Assembly: GCA_965657545.1 (NCBI GenBank)
Contig: CBFHOG010000001.1
Location: forward strand, 185,540 to 249,539
Direction of reading: 5' to 3'
Origin: UBA7446 sp965657545
GTDB lineage: Bacteria > Bacteroidota > Bacteroidia > Flavobacteriales > Flavobacteriaceae
Length of the DNA stretch: 64,000 nt
The translations under genes were made by a program, and so were the position numbers. This document shows positions 26,892 to 35,120 of the stretch, piece by piece; the stretch's first letter is position 1; the number at the start of each line of letters is the position of its first letter. The notes beneath the pieces were generated by a model. The model did no database searches. It was not told the origin of the DNA and was given only the letters and a program-made list of their open reading frames with translations.

Positions 26892-29261
26892 ATGAAAAAA
26901 CTATTATCTATTGTTGTTGCTTTGGCATCAACGTTTGTGTTTGCACAACAAACAACTGTAAATGATTCGATAGCTACAACAACTCTTAATGAGGTTGTGG
27001 TTATGGGCGGTGTAATTGACCTTGCAGAGGACAGACAAACACCTATTGCCGTTTCTAGAGTTGAAGCTGCTGATATTGAGCGCCTAGGCGGACAATTTGA
27101 CTTAATTTCAACAATCAAAACCACCCCTTCTATTCACGTTCGAAATGGTTCAGGATTTGGTGATGCAGAAATGTATTTACGAGGTTTCGATCAAACAAAC
27201 ACAGCCTTTCTTATTAACGGACAGCCTGTAAACTCAGCAGAAGACGGCAAAGTTTACTGGTCTAACTGGTCTGGACTTATGGAAATTGCAGAATCAATTG
27301 AAGTACAAAGAGGACTAGGGTCTTCTAAACTTGCTATTTCATCTGTTGGTGGTACAGTAAATATTGTTACGAAAACTGTAGATCAAAAAGCAGGAGGATT
27401 TGTTAAGTCAACACTTGGAACAAACAACTACTTCAAAAATTCAGCTTATATTTCAACTGGTCTTCAAGATAACGGCTGGGCGTTTGCTGCATTATTTGGT
27501 CACTGGCAAGGAGATGGTATGACATATACATCAAAAGGTCAAGGACAGGTTTATTATTTCTCTATTGGATATAAACCAAATGAGAACAATATTTTCAACA
27601 TGTTTATCACAGGTGCACCACAATGGCACGGAGCTGGTGGTGGAGACACTATCCAACAATATTTAGACCACGGAAGAACTTATGCAGAGTGGGGTGGTTA
27701 CAGAAACGGTGATCTTTACCCTGGTGGAAGAAACTTCTATCACAAGCCATTATATAACTTGTCTTGGGACTGGAGAATTAATAATACTTCAGACTTGTCA
27801 ACTGTAGTTTATGGAACTAATGGTAGAGGAGGTTTCGCACTTCCAAGAGGAGATGTAGAATATGGTTCTGGTACACCAGGATGGATTGACTTTGATGCAA
27901 CTATTGCTGACAATTTAGCCAATGAAAACAACTCTGATAACCAAGGAATTATTGCCGGGTCTATTAATGGACACAACCAGTATGGTATTGTATCTAACTT
28001 TACTAAAGAGGTAAATGAAAACTTAACGTTCAATTTAGGTTTTGACCTTCGCACTTATAATGGTGTACACTGGTACAGTATTGTTGACAAATTAGGATTG
28101 AACACCTACAACAGAGATGGTGGTGCTTCTAAAACATATGGATACAACCCATGGGATGCATTAGACATGCCAGGTAACGATGAAAGAGATGACTACGCAA
28201 TTCGTTATGATTATGAAGAAGTAATCAACCTTGCATCTGTATTTGGTCAAATTGAATATGCTAATGATGAGTTTTCAGCATTTTTCCAAGGATCTGTTTC
28301 AAGCCAATCTCACGAAAAAGAAGACTTCTTTAACATTAATGCTAAAGCAGAAAAAATTACCAACAATGGTTTCAACGTAAAACTGGGTGGTTCGTATAAT
28401 ATCAGCGACAAAGCAAAGATTTATGCAAATACTGGTTTTTACTCACGTCAACCTTTCCACGATGACTTGTATGATAACATCAGAAGTTCTAATGCACTGA
28501 ATACTGCTGCAGAAGATAATCAAGAAATCACAGGGATTGAATTAGGATATCAGTATGAAACAGAAAACTTTAGATTAATTATCGACTTGTACTCAACTAA
28601 ATGGGACAATCGCTTCTTAACTAGTACTACTTTTGACGCAAACAATATTGTTGTTTCTTACGACAAATCTGATGCGATTTCTAGCTTGCACAAGGGTATT
28701 GAAGTTCAATGGGCTTATAAGCCAACTAATGATATATCATTAGACGGTTACGTTTCTCTTGGTGACTGGGAGTACACTTCAAATGTGATTACTCGTACTT
28801 TTGACGTTAATGATAGACTTCTTAGCTCAGGGGATATGAACTACCTAGATGGTGTTAAAACAGGAAATGCTCCTCAAACTACACTAGGCGGTAACTTCAA
28901 GTATGCAATTACTGAAGATGTGAACTTTGCACTTACTGTAAACCATACTGCAAACATGTACGGTGAAGTAAACTTTGGAGACTCTATCTTTGATACTGCA
29001 GGAAATGCTGACAAGCTTCTTATGTTACCAGCTTATACGCTTGTAGATGCGTTTATCAACTTCAAAGTTCCTTTTGCGGATGACAAACTTGATGCTTCTT
29101 TAGGCGTTTTCAACATGTTTGATACGTTCTACTTTGAATTTTTAGACGGTAATACACAAGCTACTCCATCTGACAACACTTGGTACGGAATAAATACTTC
29201 AAACAATGTTGATCCTGGATATGGGAGAACATTCTCTTTAGGACTTAAATACAACTTTTAA
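26892..29261 (+). CDS. TonB-dependent outer-membrane receptor
   Basis: Second TonB-dependent transporter, 789 residues. The signal peptide MKKLLSIVVALASTFVFA is followed directly by a TonB-box-like and plug region (about 30-160, with MYLRGFDQTNTAFLINGQPV and VGGTVNIVTK) without the carboxypeptidase-regulatory domain seen in the receptor at 11551. The barrel runs to a C-terminal GLKYNF strand. The substrate is not evident; iron-siderophore or another small ligand is possible. Arginine is mostly AGA (about 15 of 23 codons), unlike neighbouring genes that use many CGN codons. A dyad-rich leader precedes it and a strong terminator follows, so it is probably a single-gene, regulated transcript. 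Confidence 0.88.
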   Translation: MKKLLSIVVALASTFVFAQQTTVNDSIATTTLNEVVVMGGVIDLAEDRQTPIAVSRVEAADIERLGGQFDLISTIKTTPSIHVRNGSGFGDAEMYLRGFDQTNTAFLINGQPVNSAEDGKVYWSNWSGLMEIAESIEVQRGLGSSKLAISSVGGTVNIVTKTVDQKAGGFVKSTLGTNNYFKNSAYISTGLQDNGWAFAALFGHWQGDGMTYTSKGQGQVYYFSIGYKPNENNIFNMFITGAPQWHGAGGGDTIQQYLDHGRTYAEWGGYRNGDLYPGGRNFYHKPLYNLSWDWRINNTSDLSTVVYGTNGRGGFALPRGDVEYGSGTPGWIDFDATIADNLANENNSDNQGIIAGSINGHNQYGIVSNFTKEVNENLTFNLGFDLRTYNGVHWYSIVDKLGLNTYNRDGGASKTYGYNPWDALDMPGNDERDDYAIRYDYEEVINLASVFGQIEYANDEFSAFFQGSVSSQSHEKEDFFNINAKAEKITNNGFNVKLGGSYNISDKAKIYANTGFYSRQPFHDDLYDNIRSSNALNTAAEDNQEITGIELGYQYETENFRLIIDLYSTKWDNRFLTSTTFDANNIVVSYDKSDAISSLHKGIEVQWAYKPTNDISLDGYVSLGDWEYTSNVITRTFDVNDRLLSSGDMNYLDGVKTGNAPQTTLGGNFKYAITEDVNFALTVNHTANMYGEVNFGDSIFDTAGNADKLLMLPAYTLVDAFINFKVPFADDKLDASLGVFNMFDTFYFEFLDGNTQATPSDNTWYGINTSNNVDPGYGRTFSLGLKYNF

Positions 29262-29290
29262 TTAAATTCTATTAAAATAACTTTTTGAAC

Positions 29291-29320
29291 AAAAACCCTC
29301 CGATTTCGGAGGGTTTTTTT
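29291..29320. terminator. Bidirectional intrinsic terminator
   Basis: AAAAACCCTCCGATTTCGGAGGGTTTTTTT: an 8-9 bp GC-rich stem (CCCTCCG with CGGAGGG) with a small loop, flanked by A5 and T7. It stands between the convergent TonB receptor and recJ and should stop transcription from both sides. Confidence 0.92.
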
Positions 29321-29337
29321 ATGCCTAATGGTTTAGC

Positions 29338-31032
29338 TTATAGTTCTTGAATGTCTTTTAACCGAAGCTGTACTGATACATTTCCTTGCCAATGATTTTC
29401 TTCTAAGGCATATGCAATACGAAGGGGCTTTTTGCTTTTTAGCAACGCTATTTTTGTGCCCAGCCCAAAGCCAATAGCGTCTATGGGTGAACTGTTATCT
29501 TGAACAAACCGCGCTTTTAAGTGGCTACTGTCTTTTCCTACGAGTTTAGCGGTTCCATTATCAAGAACTCCTTCCGAATAAAAAACAGGGCTTCTGTTTT
29601 CTGGGCCACAAGGCTCCATTTGCTTTAGAATACGCAGTAGTTTGGGTGTAATAGAAGAGAACGGCAATGCCACATCCACATCTAAAACAGGATCTTTTTG
29701 TTCCTGCACCAGAGTGTTTTTCACATGCTGCTCAAATACCGCTTTAAAGGCGCTGTAGTCACTTTCTTTAATAGTCACACCTGCAGCATATTTGTGCCCG
29801 CCAAACTGGATAATGTGCGCGCTACATGCATCTATGGCAGCATACACATCAAATCCACGCACCGATCGTGCCGAGGCAGCCAAAACACCCTCACCTGCTT
29901 TGGTAAACACCAAGGTAGGACGATAGTATTTTTCAATTAGCCGTGAGGCAACAATGCCAATAACACCTTTGTGCCAATCGGATGAAAAGACGACAGAAGT
30001 TGCGTTTTCCTCCTCATTATTAGCCTCAATTTGCGCTAAAGCCTCTTGTGTAATTTCTTGCTCCACTTCTTTGCGAGAGGTGTTAAATGTTTCGATTTCT
30101 CCTGCAATATGAGCGGCTTCCTCTTCAGAGCTGGAAAGCAACAATTTCACGGCATAAAGTCCGTGTTTCATACGTCCAGCGGCATTGATGCGGGGAGCTA
30201 CTCCAAACACCACATCAGAAATATTTTGTCCTGTTGTTTTGTCTCGTAAAATGGCCTTTAGTCCAGGCCTTGACGCAACTTGAATTTGTTGCAACCCAAA
30301 AAAAGCCAAGGCACGGTTTTCTTCTGTAATCGGGACAATATCTGCAGCAATGGCAACCGCAACAAAATCCAAATAAGGAATGAGTATATCTACGTCCTTA
30401 CCTTGTTTTTCAGCAATTCCTTGCATGAGTTTAAAGCCAACCCCACAACCACATAATTCTTTGTATGGATAGGCACAATCACTGCGTTTTGGGTCTAAAA
30501 CGGCTAAGGCCTTTGGAAGGGTTTCGCCAGGTGTGTGGTGATCGCAAATGATAAGGTCAATACCCAAAGAAGCGGCATATTCCGCTTGCGCTATGGCTTT
30601 TACGCCACAATCCAACGCCACTATGCACTGAATATTTGCCTCTTTTGCGGCTTCAATGCCTTGTTTTGACAAGCCATAACCTTCGGCGTATCGATCGGGA
30701 ATGTAGGGGGTAACGGGTACTCCTTGACTGCGTAAAAAATGCGTGAGCATACTGACCGAAGTGGTGCCGTCAACATCGTAATCACCATAAACCATTACGG
30801 TTTCGCTTTCCGCTATAGCGTCCAACAATCGTGTAACGGCTTTGTCCATGTCTTGCATTAAAAACGGGTCATGAAGTTGTCCCAAGTGCGGTCGAAAATA
30901 GGATTTTGCAGCCTCAAAAGTATCGATACCGCGTTGCGCTAACAGTGTTGCAATAACATCATCTACACCCAAACACGATTTTAGATGCGCCACAGTAGTT
31001 TCAGTAGGAGTAGATTTGAATTTCCAGCGCAT
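29338..31032 (-). CDS. recJ: Single-stranded-DNA exonuclease RecJ
   Basis: 5'-3' ssDNA exonuclease used in recombination and mismatch repair. The product is 564 residues. The DHH phosphoesterase motif I is at 81-92 (VYGDYDVDGTTS), the DHH motif at 164-166 (CDHHTPGE), the DHHA1 domain has GFDVYAAIDAC and the glycine-rich QFGGHKYAAGV block, and a C-terminal OB-like domain follows. The ATG is one base from the stop of rsmI, so recJ is downstream of rsmI in the same transcript. Confidence 0.94.
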   Translation of the reverse strand: MRWKFKSTPTETTVAHLKSCLGVDDVIATLLAQRGIDTFEAAKSYFRPHLGQLHDPFLMQDMDKAVTRLLDAIAESETVMVYGDYDVDGTTSVSMLTHFLRSQGVPVTPYIPDRYAEGYGLSKQGIEAAKEANIQCIVALDCGVKAIAQAEYAASLGIDLIICDHHTPGETLPKALAVLDPKRSDCAYPYKELCGCGVGFKLMQGIAEKQGKDVDILIPYLDFVAVAIAADIVPITEENRALAFFGLQQIQVASRPGLKAILRDKTTGQNISDVVFGVAPRINAAGRMKHGLYAVKLLLSSSEEEAAHIAGEIETFNTSRKEVEQEITQEALAQIEANNEEENATSVVFSSDWHKGVIGIVASRLIEKYYRPTLVFTKAGEGVLAASARSVRGFDVYAAIDACSAHIIQFGGHKYAAGVTIKESDYSAFKAVFEQHVKNTLVQEQKDPVLDVDVALPFSSITPKLLRILKQMEPCGPENRSPVFYSEGVLDNGTAKLVGKDSSHLKARFVQDNSSPIDAIGFGLGTKIALLKSKKPLRIAYALEENHWQGNVSVQLRLKDIQEL

Positions 31033-31033
31033 A

Positions 31034-31729
31034 TTATCCTCCTTCTACTACAATAACAAATTCGCCTTTTGGAGGCGTTTCCGTAAAATGCTGCAACACA
31101 GAAGTTAGTGTTCCTCGTACGGTTTCTTCAAATTTTTTGGAAAGCTCTCGCGAAACGCTCACATTTCGTTCTTCACCAAGATGCGTGGCAAGTTGGGTTA
31201 GTGTTTTTACCAATCGGTGTGGGGATTCGTAAAACACCATTGTTCGGGATTCGTTCACAAGAGATTCTAAACGTGTTTGCCTTCCTTTTTTTTGCGGTAA
31301 AAAGCCTTCAAAAACAAAACGTTCAGAGGGCAATCCGCTAAGTGTAAGTGCCGGAATTAACGCAGTTGCGCCCGGCAAGGCATGTACAGGAATGTTTGCT
31401 TCAACACAAGCACGCACCAACAAAAACCCGGGATCTGAAACGCCAGGGCTTCCGGCATCGGATATCAAGGCAATCTTACTGCCAGCTAGCAACTCATTAA
31501 CAATTTTTGGAGCCGATTTGTGTTCATTGTGCATATGATAGGATCGCATAGGCACCTCAATTTCGTAGTGTTTTAACAGTTTCCCAGAAGTTCGTGTGTC
31601 CTCAGCCAACACCAAATCAACACTTCGCAGCGTATCCAATGCTCTTAGGGTTATATCGCTCAAATTCCCAATGGGCGTTGGCACCAGCCAAAGCCCCGAA
31701 GAGACATCATGTTTGTTCGTCTGTTTCAT
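31034..31729 (-). CDS. rsmI: 16S rRNA (cytidine(1402)-2'-O)-methyltransferase
   Basis: Methylates the 2'-O of C1402 in 16S rRNA with SAM. The product is 231 residues, close to the short RsmI forms. Tetrapyrrole-methylase-fold motifs are LWLVPTPIGNLSDITLRAL at about 14-32, LAEDTRTSGKLL, and the SAM-binding ALISDAGSPGVSDPG block. The second gene of the minus-strand unit unknown(31739)-rsmI-recJ, with intergenic gaps of nine bases and one base. Confidence 0.92.
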   Translation of the reverse strand: MKQTNKHDVSSGLWLVPTPIGNLSDITLRALDTLRSVDLVLAEDTRTSGKLLKHYEIEVPMRSYHMHNEHKSAPKIVNELLAGSKIALISDAGSPGVSDPGFLLVRACVEANIPVHALPGATALIPALTLSGLPSERFVFEGFLPQKKGRQTRLESLVNESRTMVFYESPHRLVKTLTQLATHLGEERNVSVSRELSKKFEETVRGTLTSVLQHFTETPPKGEFVIVVEGG

Positions 31730-31738
31730 TTAAGGAAA

Positions 31739-32185
31739 TTAGGAATCAAATAGTGTTTCAACGTGCGACATAAACGCATCGAATTCCTTTTGTTTGTCAC
31801 TCCAGTCGTAATCAGGCTGAATTTGTGTTTCGATAAATTTCTTCGCTTCCTCAAGCGTTTCTTTAGAGTTAAGCATCGACATTACGCGCTGATAATCCGC
31901 ACTGCTTCCCTCAAAAAGATGTTGGGTAAAATCTATCGAAATGGTTTCAAACTCCGCTTCCAAAACAGGGGTTAAAAGGGCTTCTTCTAATTCGGTTGGT
32001 GCGGGTTTTTTAGGAGCTGTTGGAGATGCTTCATCTGCTGTTTTTGGCATAGTAAGCGCTAGTATAGCGGATGCTTTTGCGTGTATATCGGTAAGTTCCA
32101 TGCGGTTTCGGCTGCGCAAAATCTCATGCGCAAGACTCATTAACTCTTGTTCCGCAGTGTTTTGAATAATTTTTTTCTCTTCCAT
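31739..32185 (-). CDS. Conserved-type protein of unknown function
   Basis: I do not recognise a named family. The product is 148 residues, acidic and rich in Glu and Ala, without signal peptide or membrane segment. It appears to consist of an N-terminal helical part (about 1-50), a Pro/Ala/Lys-rich linker (TADEASPTAPKKPAPTE near 48-64) and a C-terminal helical part with NSKETLEEAKKFIETQIQ and DWSDKQKEFDAFMSHV. It is likely cytosolic. It lies nine bases upstream of rsmI on the same strand and is divergent from tdk. A coding call is supported by length, normal composition and tight spacing. Confidence 0.7.
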   Translation of the reverse strand: MEEKKIIQNTAEQELMSLAHEILRSRNRMELTDIHAKASAILALTMPKTADEASPTAPKKPAPTELEEALLTPVLEAEFETISIDFTQHLFEGSSADYQRVMSMLNSKETLEEAKKFIETQIQPDYDWSDKQKEFDAFMSHVETLFDS

Positions 32186-32207
32186 ACGTTTGGCTGCCTA
32201 AATTTAA

Positions 32208-32215
32208 TACTTTTG
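32208..32215 (+). promoter_or_regulatory. -7 promoter element for tdk
   Basis: TACTTTTG matches TAnnTTTG exactly, 45 bases before the tdk ATG, predicting a leader of about 40 bases. Confidence 0.5.
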
Positions 32216-32260
32216 AATGGTTCGGGCATATAAAAGTCTAAACACAACAAAATAATACGA

Positions 32261-32902
32261 ATGTTTCTCGAAAACACACATCAAAAAAACGAATCTTTTG
32301 GCTGGATAGAGGTCATTACGGGTTCTATGTTTTCGGGAAAAACGGAGGAGCTTATACGCCGTTTAAAGCGTGCCAAATTTGCCAAACAAAAAGTGGAGAT
32401 TTTTAAACCTGAGGTCGATACCCGATACGACGAAGACAAGGTTGTTTCGCATGATGCGAATGAAATTATTTCAACGGCGGTACCTGCTGCGGCCAACATT
32501 CGCCTTCTTGCTGACAATTGCGACGTGGTTGGGATTGACGAAGCACAATTTTTTGACGATGAAATAGTTAGTGTTTGCAACGATTTAGCCAATCGGGGTG
32601 TACGCGTTATTGTTGCAGGATTAGACATGGACTTTAAAGGAAACCCATTTGGCCCAATGCCTAACCTTATGGCTGTTGCCGAGTACGTAACCAAAGTCCA
32701 CGCCATTTGTACCCGCACAGGACAATTGGCTCATCATAGCTTTAGGAAAAATGAAAACGAAAGACTTGTAATGCTTGGCGAAACAGAGGAATATGAACCC
32801 CTTAGCAGAGCAGCGTTTTATAAGGCGATGCTTAGAGAAAAAGTGCGTAAAATGAACGTAACCGACGAAGAGCAGGTTTCAAAAAAAAGTAAAAAGGCGT
32901 AG
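32261..32902 (+). CDS. tdk: Thymidine kinase
   Basis: Salvage phosphorylation of thymidine to dTMP. The product is 213 residues of the TK1/type II class: P-loop GSMFSGKT at 21-28, the catalytic acid in DEAQFF (Glu94), and the GLDMDFKGNPFG lasso region near 120-131. The C-terminal zinc site is altered. Only one Cys remains in HAICTRTGQLA, and the second CxxC/CxxH pair is not seen (LVMLGETEEYEPLSR in its place). The same form appears usual in flavobacteria. It is followed by alr after five bases, so the two are likely cotranscribed. Confidence 0.93.
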   Translation: MFLENTHQKNESFGWIEVITGSMFSGKTEELIRRLKRAKFAKQKVEIFKPEVDTRYDEDKVVSHDANEIISTAVPAAANIRLLADNCDVVGIDEAQFFDDEIVSVCNDLANRGVRVIVAGLDMDFKGNPFGPMPNLMAVAEYVTKVHAICTRTGQLAHHSFRKNENERLVMLGETEEYEPLSRAAFYKAMLREKVRKMNVTDEEQVSKKSKKA

Positions 32903-32907
32903 GGCAA

Positions 32908-34005
32908 ATGAGCGAAACGGTTTTAGAAATACACCTGCCTAAGCTTAGGCATAACTATCAATTTTTACGGAAACACTTAGTCAATGATACCAAACTATTG
33001 GCGGTAGTAAAAGCCTTTGGGTATGGCAGTGACTCCATTGCCGTGGCTAAATGTCTTGCCGCTTGTGGCGTTGATTACTTCGGCGTGGCCTATGTTCAAG
33101 AAGGAATTGCACTCAGAAATGCAGGAATCACACAGCCTATTTTGGTGATGCATCCACAGCAACAAAATTTGGAAGCATTAATTGTGCACAAGCTTGAGCC
33201 CGCTATTTACAGTCAACGTATTTTGGACGCTTTTTTGGATACACTCAAAGCTACAAAAACCACACATTACCCCATTCACTTAAAATTTAACACAGGACTG
33301 AACAGGTTAGGATTTCAACCCAATCAGACCAACCAACTTTTGGATTTGTTAGACCAAAACAAGAATCTACTAGAATTAAAAGGGGTGTATTCGCACCTTG
33401 CTGCTTCTGATGATTTAGATGAAGAATCGTTTACCCAAGCACAATTAAATCATTTTGATGCGATTGTTCAGAAAATTAAACCCAAACACCCTGATACAAT
33501 TTTTCATGTACTCAACACCTCGGGTGTTTTGAATTATGCGGCTGCACAATACGATATGGTGAGAACCGGCATTAGCCTTTATGGTTATGGAAACGACAGT
33601 GCTGTGGACACCCAACTTAAGCCAGTTTTAACACTCAAAACAGTCATATCACAACTTCATTCGTTAAAAAATGGCGATTCTTTGGGGTATAACCGTGCGT
33701 TTGTCGCAAAAGAGAAAACCAGAACGGCAACGCTTCCGCTAGGCCACGCCGATGGCATTGGACGTATTTATGGCAACGGCAACGGCTATGTGTGGATTCA
33801 CGGACAAAAAGCACCCATTGTTGGAAATGTGTGTATGGATATGATTATGGTGGACGTAACAAATATCTCGTGTAAAGAAGGCGATGAAGTTATTGTGATT
33901 GGCGAAAACGAAAGCGCAGAAGCCCTAGCGAACCACGCAGGAACCATTTCTTATGAGTTTATAACAGGACTTTCGCAGCGTATTCCGCGCAAGATTATCT
34001 TATAA
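32908..34005 (+). CDS. alr: Alanine racemase
   Basis: PLP-dependent racemisation of L-alanine to D-alanine for peptidoglycan. The product is 365 residues. The N-terminal TIM barrel holds the PLP lysine Lys35 in AVVKAFGYGS; the second catalytic residue, Tyr near 261, is in LGYNRAF. The NVCMDMIMVDVT block near 308-319 is characteristic. The stop lies at the edge of a small inverted repeat followed by a T-tract, probably a weak terminator. Confidence 0.94.
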   Translation: MSETVLEIHLPKLRHNYQFLRKHLVNDTKLLAVVKAFGYGSDSIAVAKCLAACGVDYFGVAYVQEGIALRNAGITQPILVMHPQQQNLEALIVHKLEPAIYSQRILDAFLDTLKATKTTHYPIHLKFNTGLNRLGFQPNQTNQLLDLLDQNKNLLELKGVYSHLAASDDLDEESFTQAQLNHFDAIVQKIKPKHPDTIFHVLNTSGVLNYAAAQYDMVRTGISLYGYGNDSAVDTQLKPVLTLKTVISQLHSLKNGDSLGYNRAFVAKEKTRTATLPLGHADGIGRIYGNGNGYVWIHGQKAPIVGNVCMDMIMVDVTNISCKEGDEVIVIGENESAEALANHAGTISYEFITGLSQRIPRKIIL

Positions 34006-34037
34006 TTGTTGTAAATACAACAAACTGTTATTTTTTT
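34006..34037 (+). terminator. Weak intrinsic terminator after alr
   Basis: TTGTTGTA-AA-TACAACAA is a perfect 8-bp inverted repeat with a two-base centre, beginning at the base after the alr stop and followed seven bases later by T7 (34031-34037). The stem is AT-rich, so termination would be inefficient. Confidence 0.4.
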
Positions 34038-34079
34038 GATAAAGCTTTAAACCCACGTTATTATAATAATTGAATGGCG

Positions 34080-34087
34080 TACATTCG
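34080..34087 (+). promoter_or_regulatory. Possible -7 element for asd
   Basis: TACATTCG, one mismatch to TAnnTTTG, 16 bases before the asd ATG. Confidence 0.35.
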
Positions 34088-34103
34088 CAGCAAAATTTAA
34101 GAT

Positions 34104-35090
34104 ATGCGCGTAGCGGTAGTAGGTGCCACCGGAATGGTAGGCGAAGTGATGTTACAAGTATTGGCAGAGCGTCAATTTCCAATTAGCGAATTAATCCCAG
34201 TAGCTTCGGCTCGTTCAGTGGGAAAACAATTGGAATATCAGGGTAAAACCTATACGGTTGTAGGCCTTGAAGATGCTGTTGCACTAAAACCAGATGTTGC
34301 CTTATTTTCTGCAGGCGGCGATACTTCTTTGGCGTGGGCGCCAAAATTTGCAGCGGTTGGTTGTACGGTTATAGACAATTCTTCGGCATGGCGTATGCAT
34401 CCCGATCATAAACTTATCGTACCTGAAATCAACGCGAACGAACTTACAGCTGAGGACAAAATTATTGCCAATCCAAACTGTTCTACCATTCAAATGGTGA
34501 TGGCGCTTGCGCCTATTCATCGCGCATTTGGCATTGAACGCGTGGTGGTTTCTACCTATCAATCCATTACAGGAACAGGTGTCAAAGCCGTACAACAATT
34601 GGAAAACGAATATGAAGGAGTTGAAGGCGAGATGGCATATCCGCATGCCATTCACCGCAATGCCTTGCCGCACTGCGATGTGTTCTTAGACAATAGATAT
34701 ACCAAAGAGGAAATGAAATTGGTGAACGAAACGCATAAAATCCTTGACCCTAACATTCGTGTGACGGCTACAGCCGTTCGCATTCCTGTTGTGGGTGGAC
34801 ATAGTGAATCGGTAAACTTGACCTTAAGCAAGCCAGCCGAATTGGAAGAAGTACGCCGTGTTCTTTCAGAAACGCCAGGCGTCGTAGTGCAAGATGATAT
34901 TCAAAACAACGACTATCCCATGCCGCTTCAAGCGCATGGCAAAGACGACGTTTTTGTTGGACGTCTTCGAAAAGATACGTCGCAAGACAATGGGCTAAAC
35001 CTTTGGATTGTAGCAGACAACCTTCGTAAAGGTGCTGCAACAAATACCGTTCAAATTGCAGAGTATTTAGTAGAACAAAATTTAATTTAA
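34104..35090 (+). CDS. asd: Aspartate-semialdehyde dehydrogenase
   Basis: Reduces aspartyl phosphate to aspartate semialdehyde, the branch point to lysine, diaminopimelate, methionine and threonine. The product is 328 residues. The N-terminal NADP-binding motif is VGATGMVGEVM at 6-16; the catalytic Cys126 is in NPNCSTIQMV; the acid-base His is in GGHSESVN. It stands alone with its own promoter, 98 bases after alr. Both alr and asd feed peptidoglycan precursor supply. Confidence 0.95.
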   Translation: MRVAVVGATGMVGEVMLQVLAERQFPISELIPVASARSVGKQLEYQGKTYTVVGLEDAVALKPDVALFSAGGDTSLAWAPKFAAVGCTVIDNSSAWRMHPDHKLIVPEINANELTAEDKIIANPNCSTIQMVMALAPIHRAFGIERVVVSTYQSITGTGVKAVQQLENEYEGVEGEMAYPHAIHRNALPHCDVFLDNRYTKEEMKLVNETHKILDPNIRVTATAVRIPVVGGHSESVNLTLSKPAELEEVRRVLSETPGVVVQDDIQNNDYPMPLQAHGKDDVFVGRLRKDTSQDNGLNLWIVADNLRKGAATNTVQIAEYLVEQNLI

Positions 35091-35097
35091 TTTTTTC

Positions 35098-35105
35098 TAC
35101 ATTTG
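35098..35105 (+). promoter_or_regulatory. -7 promoter element for the S9 peptidase
   Basis: TACATTTG matches TAnnTTTG exactly. It covers the in-frame TTG at 35103 and lies 15 bases before the ATG at 35121, so translation should start at 35121. Confidence 0.55.
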
Positions 35106-35120
35106 GGCAAAACCAAAAAT

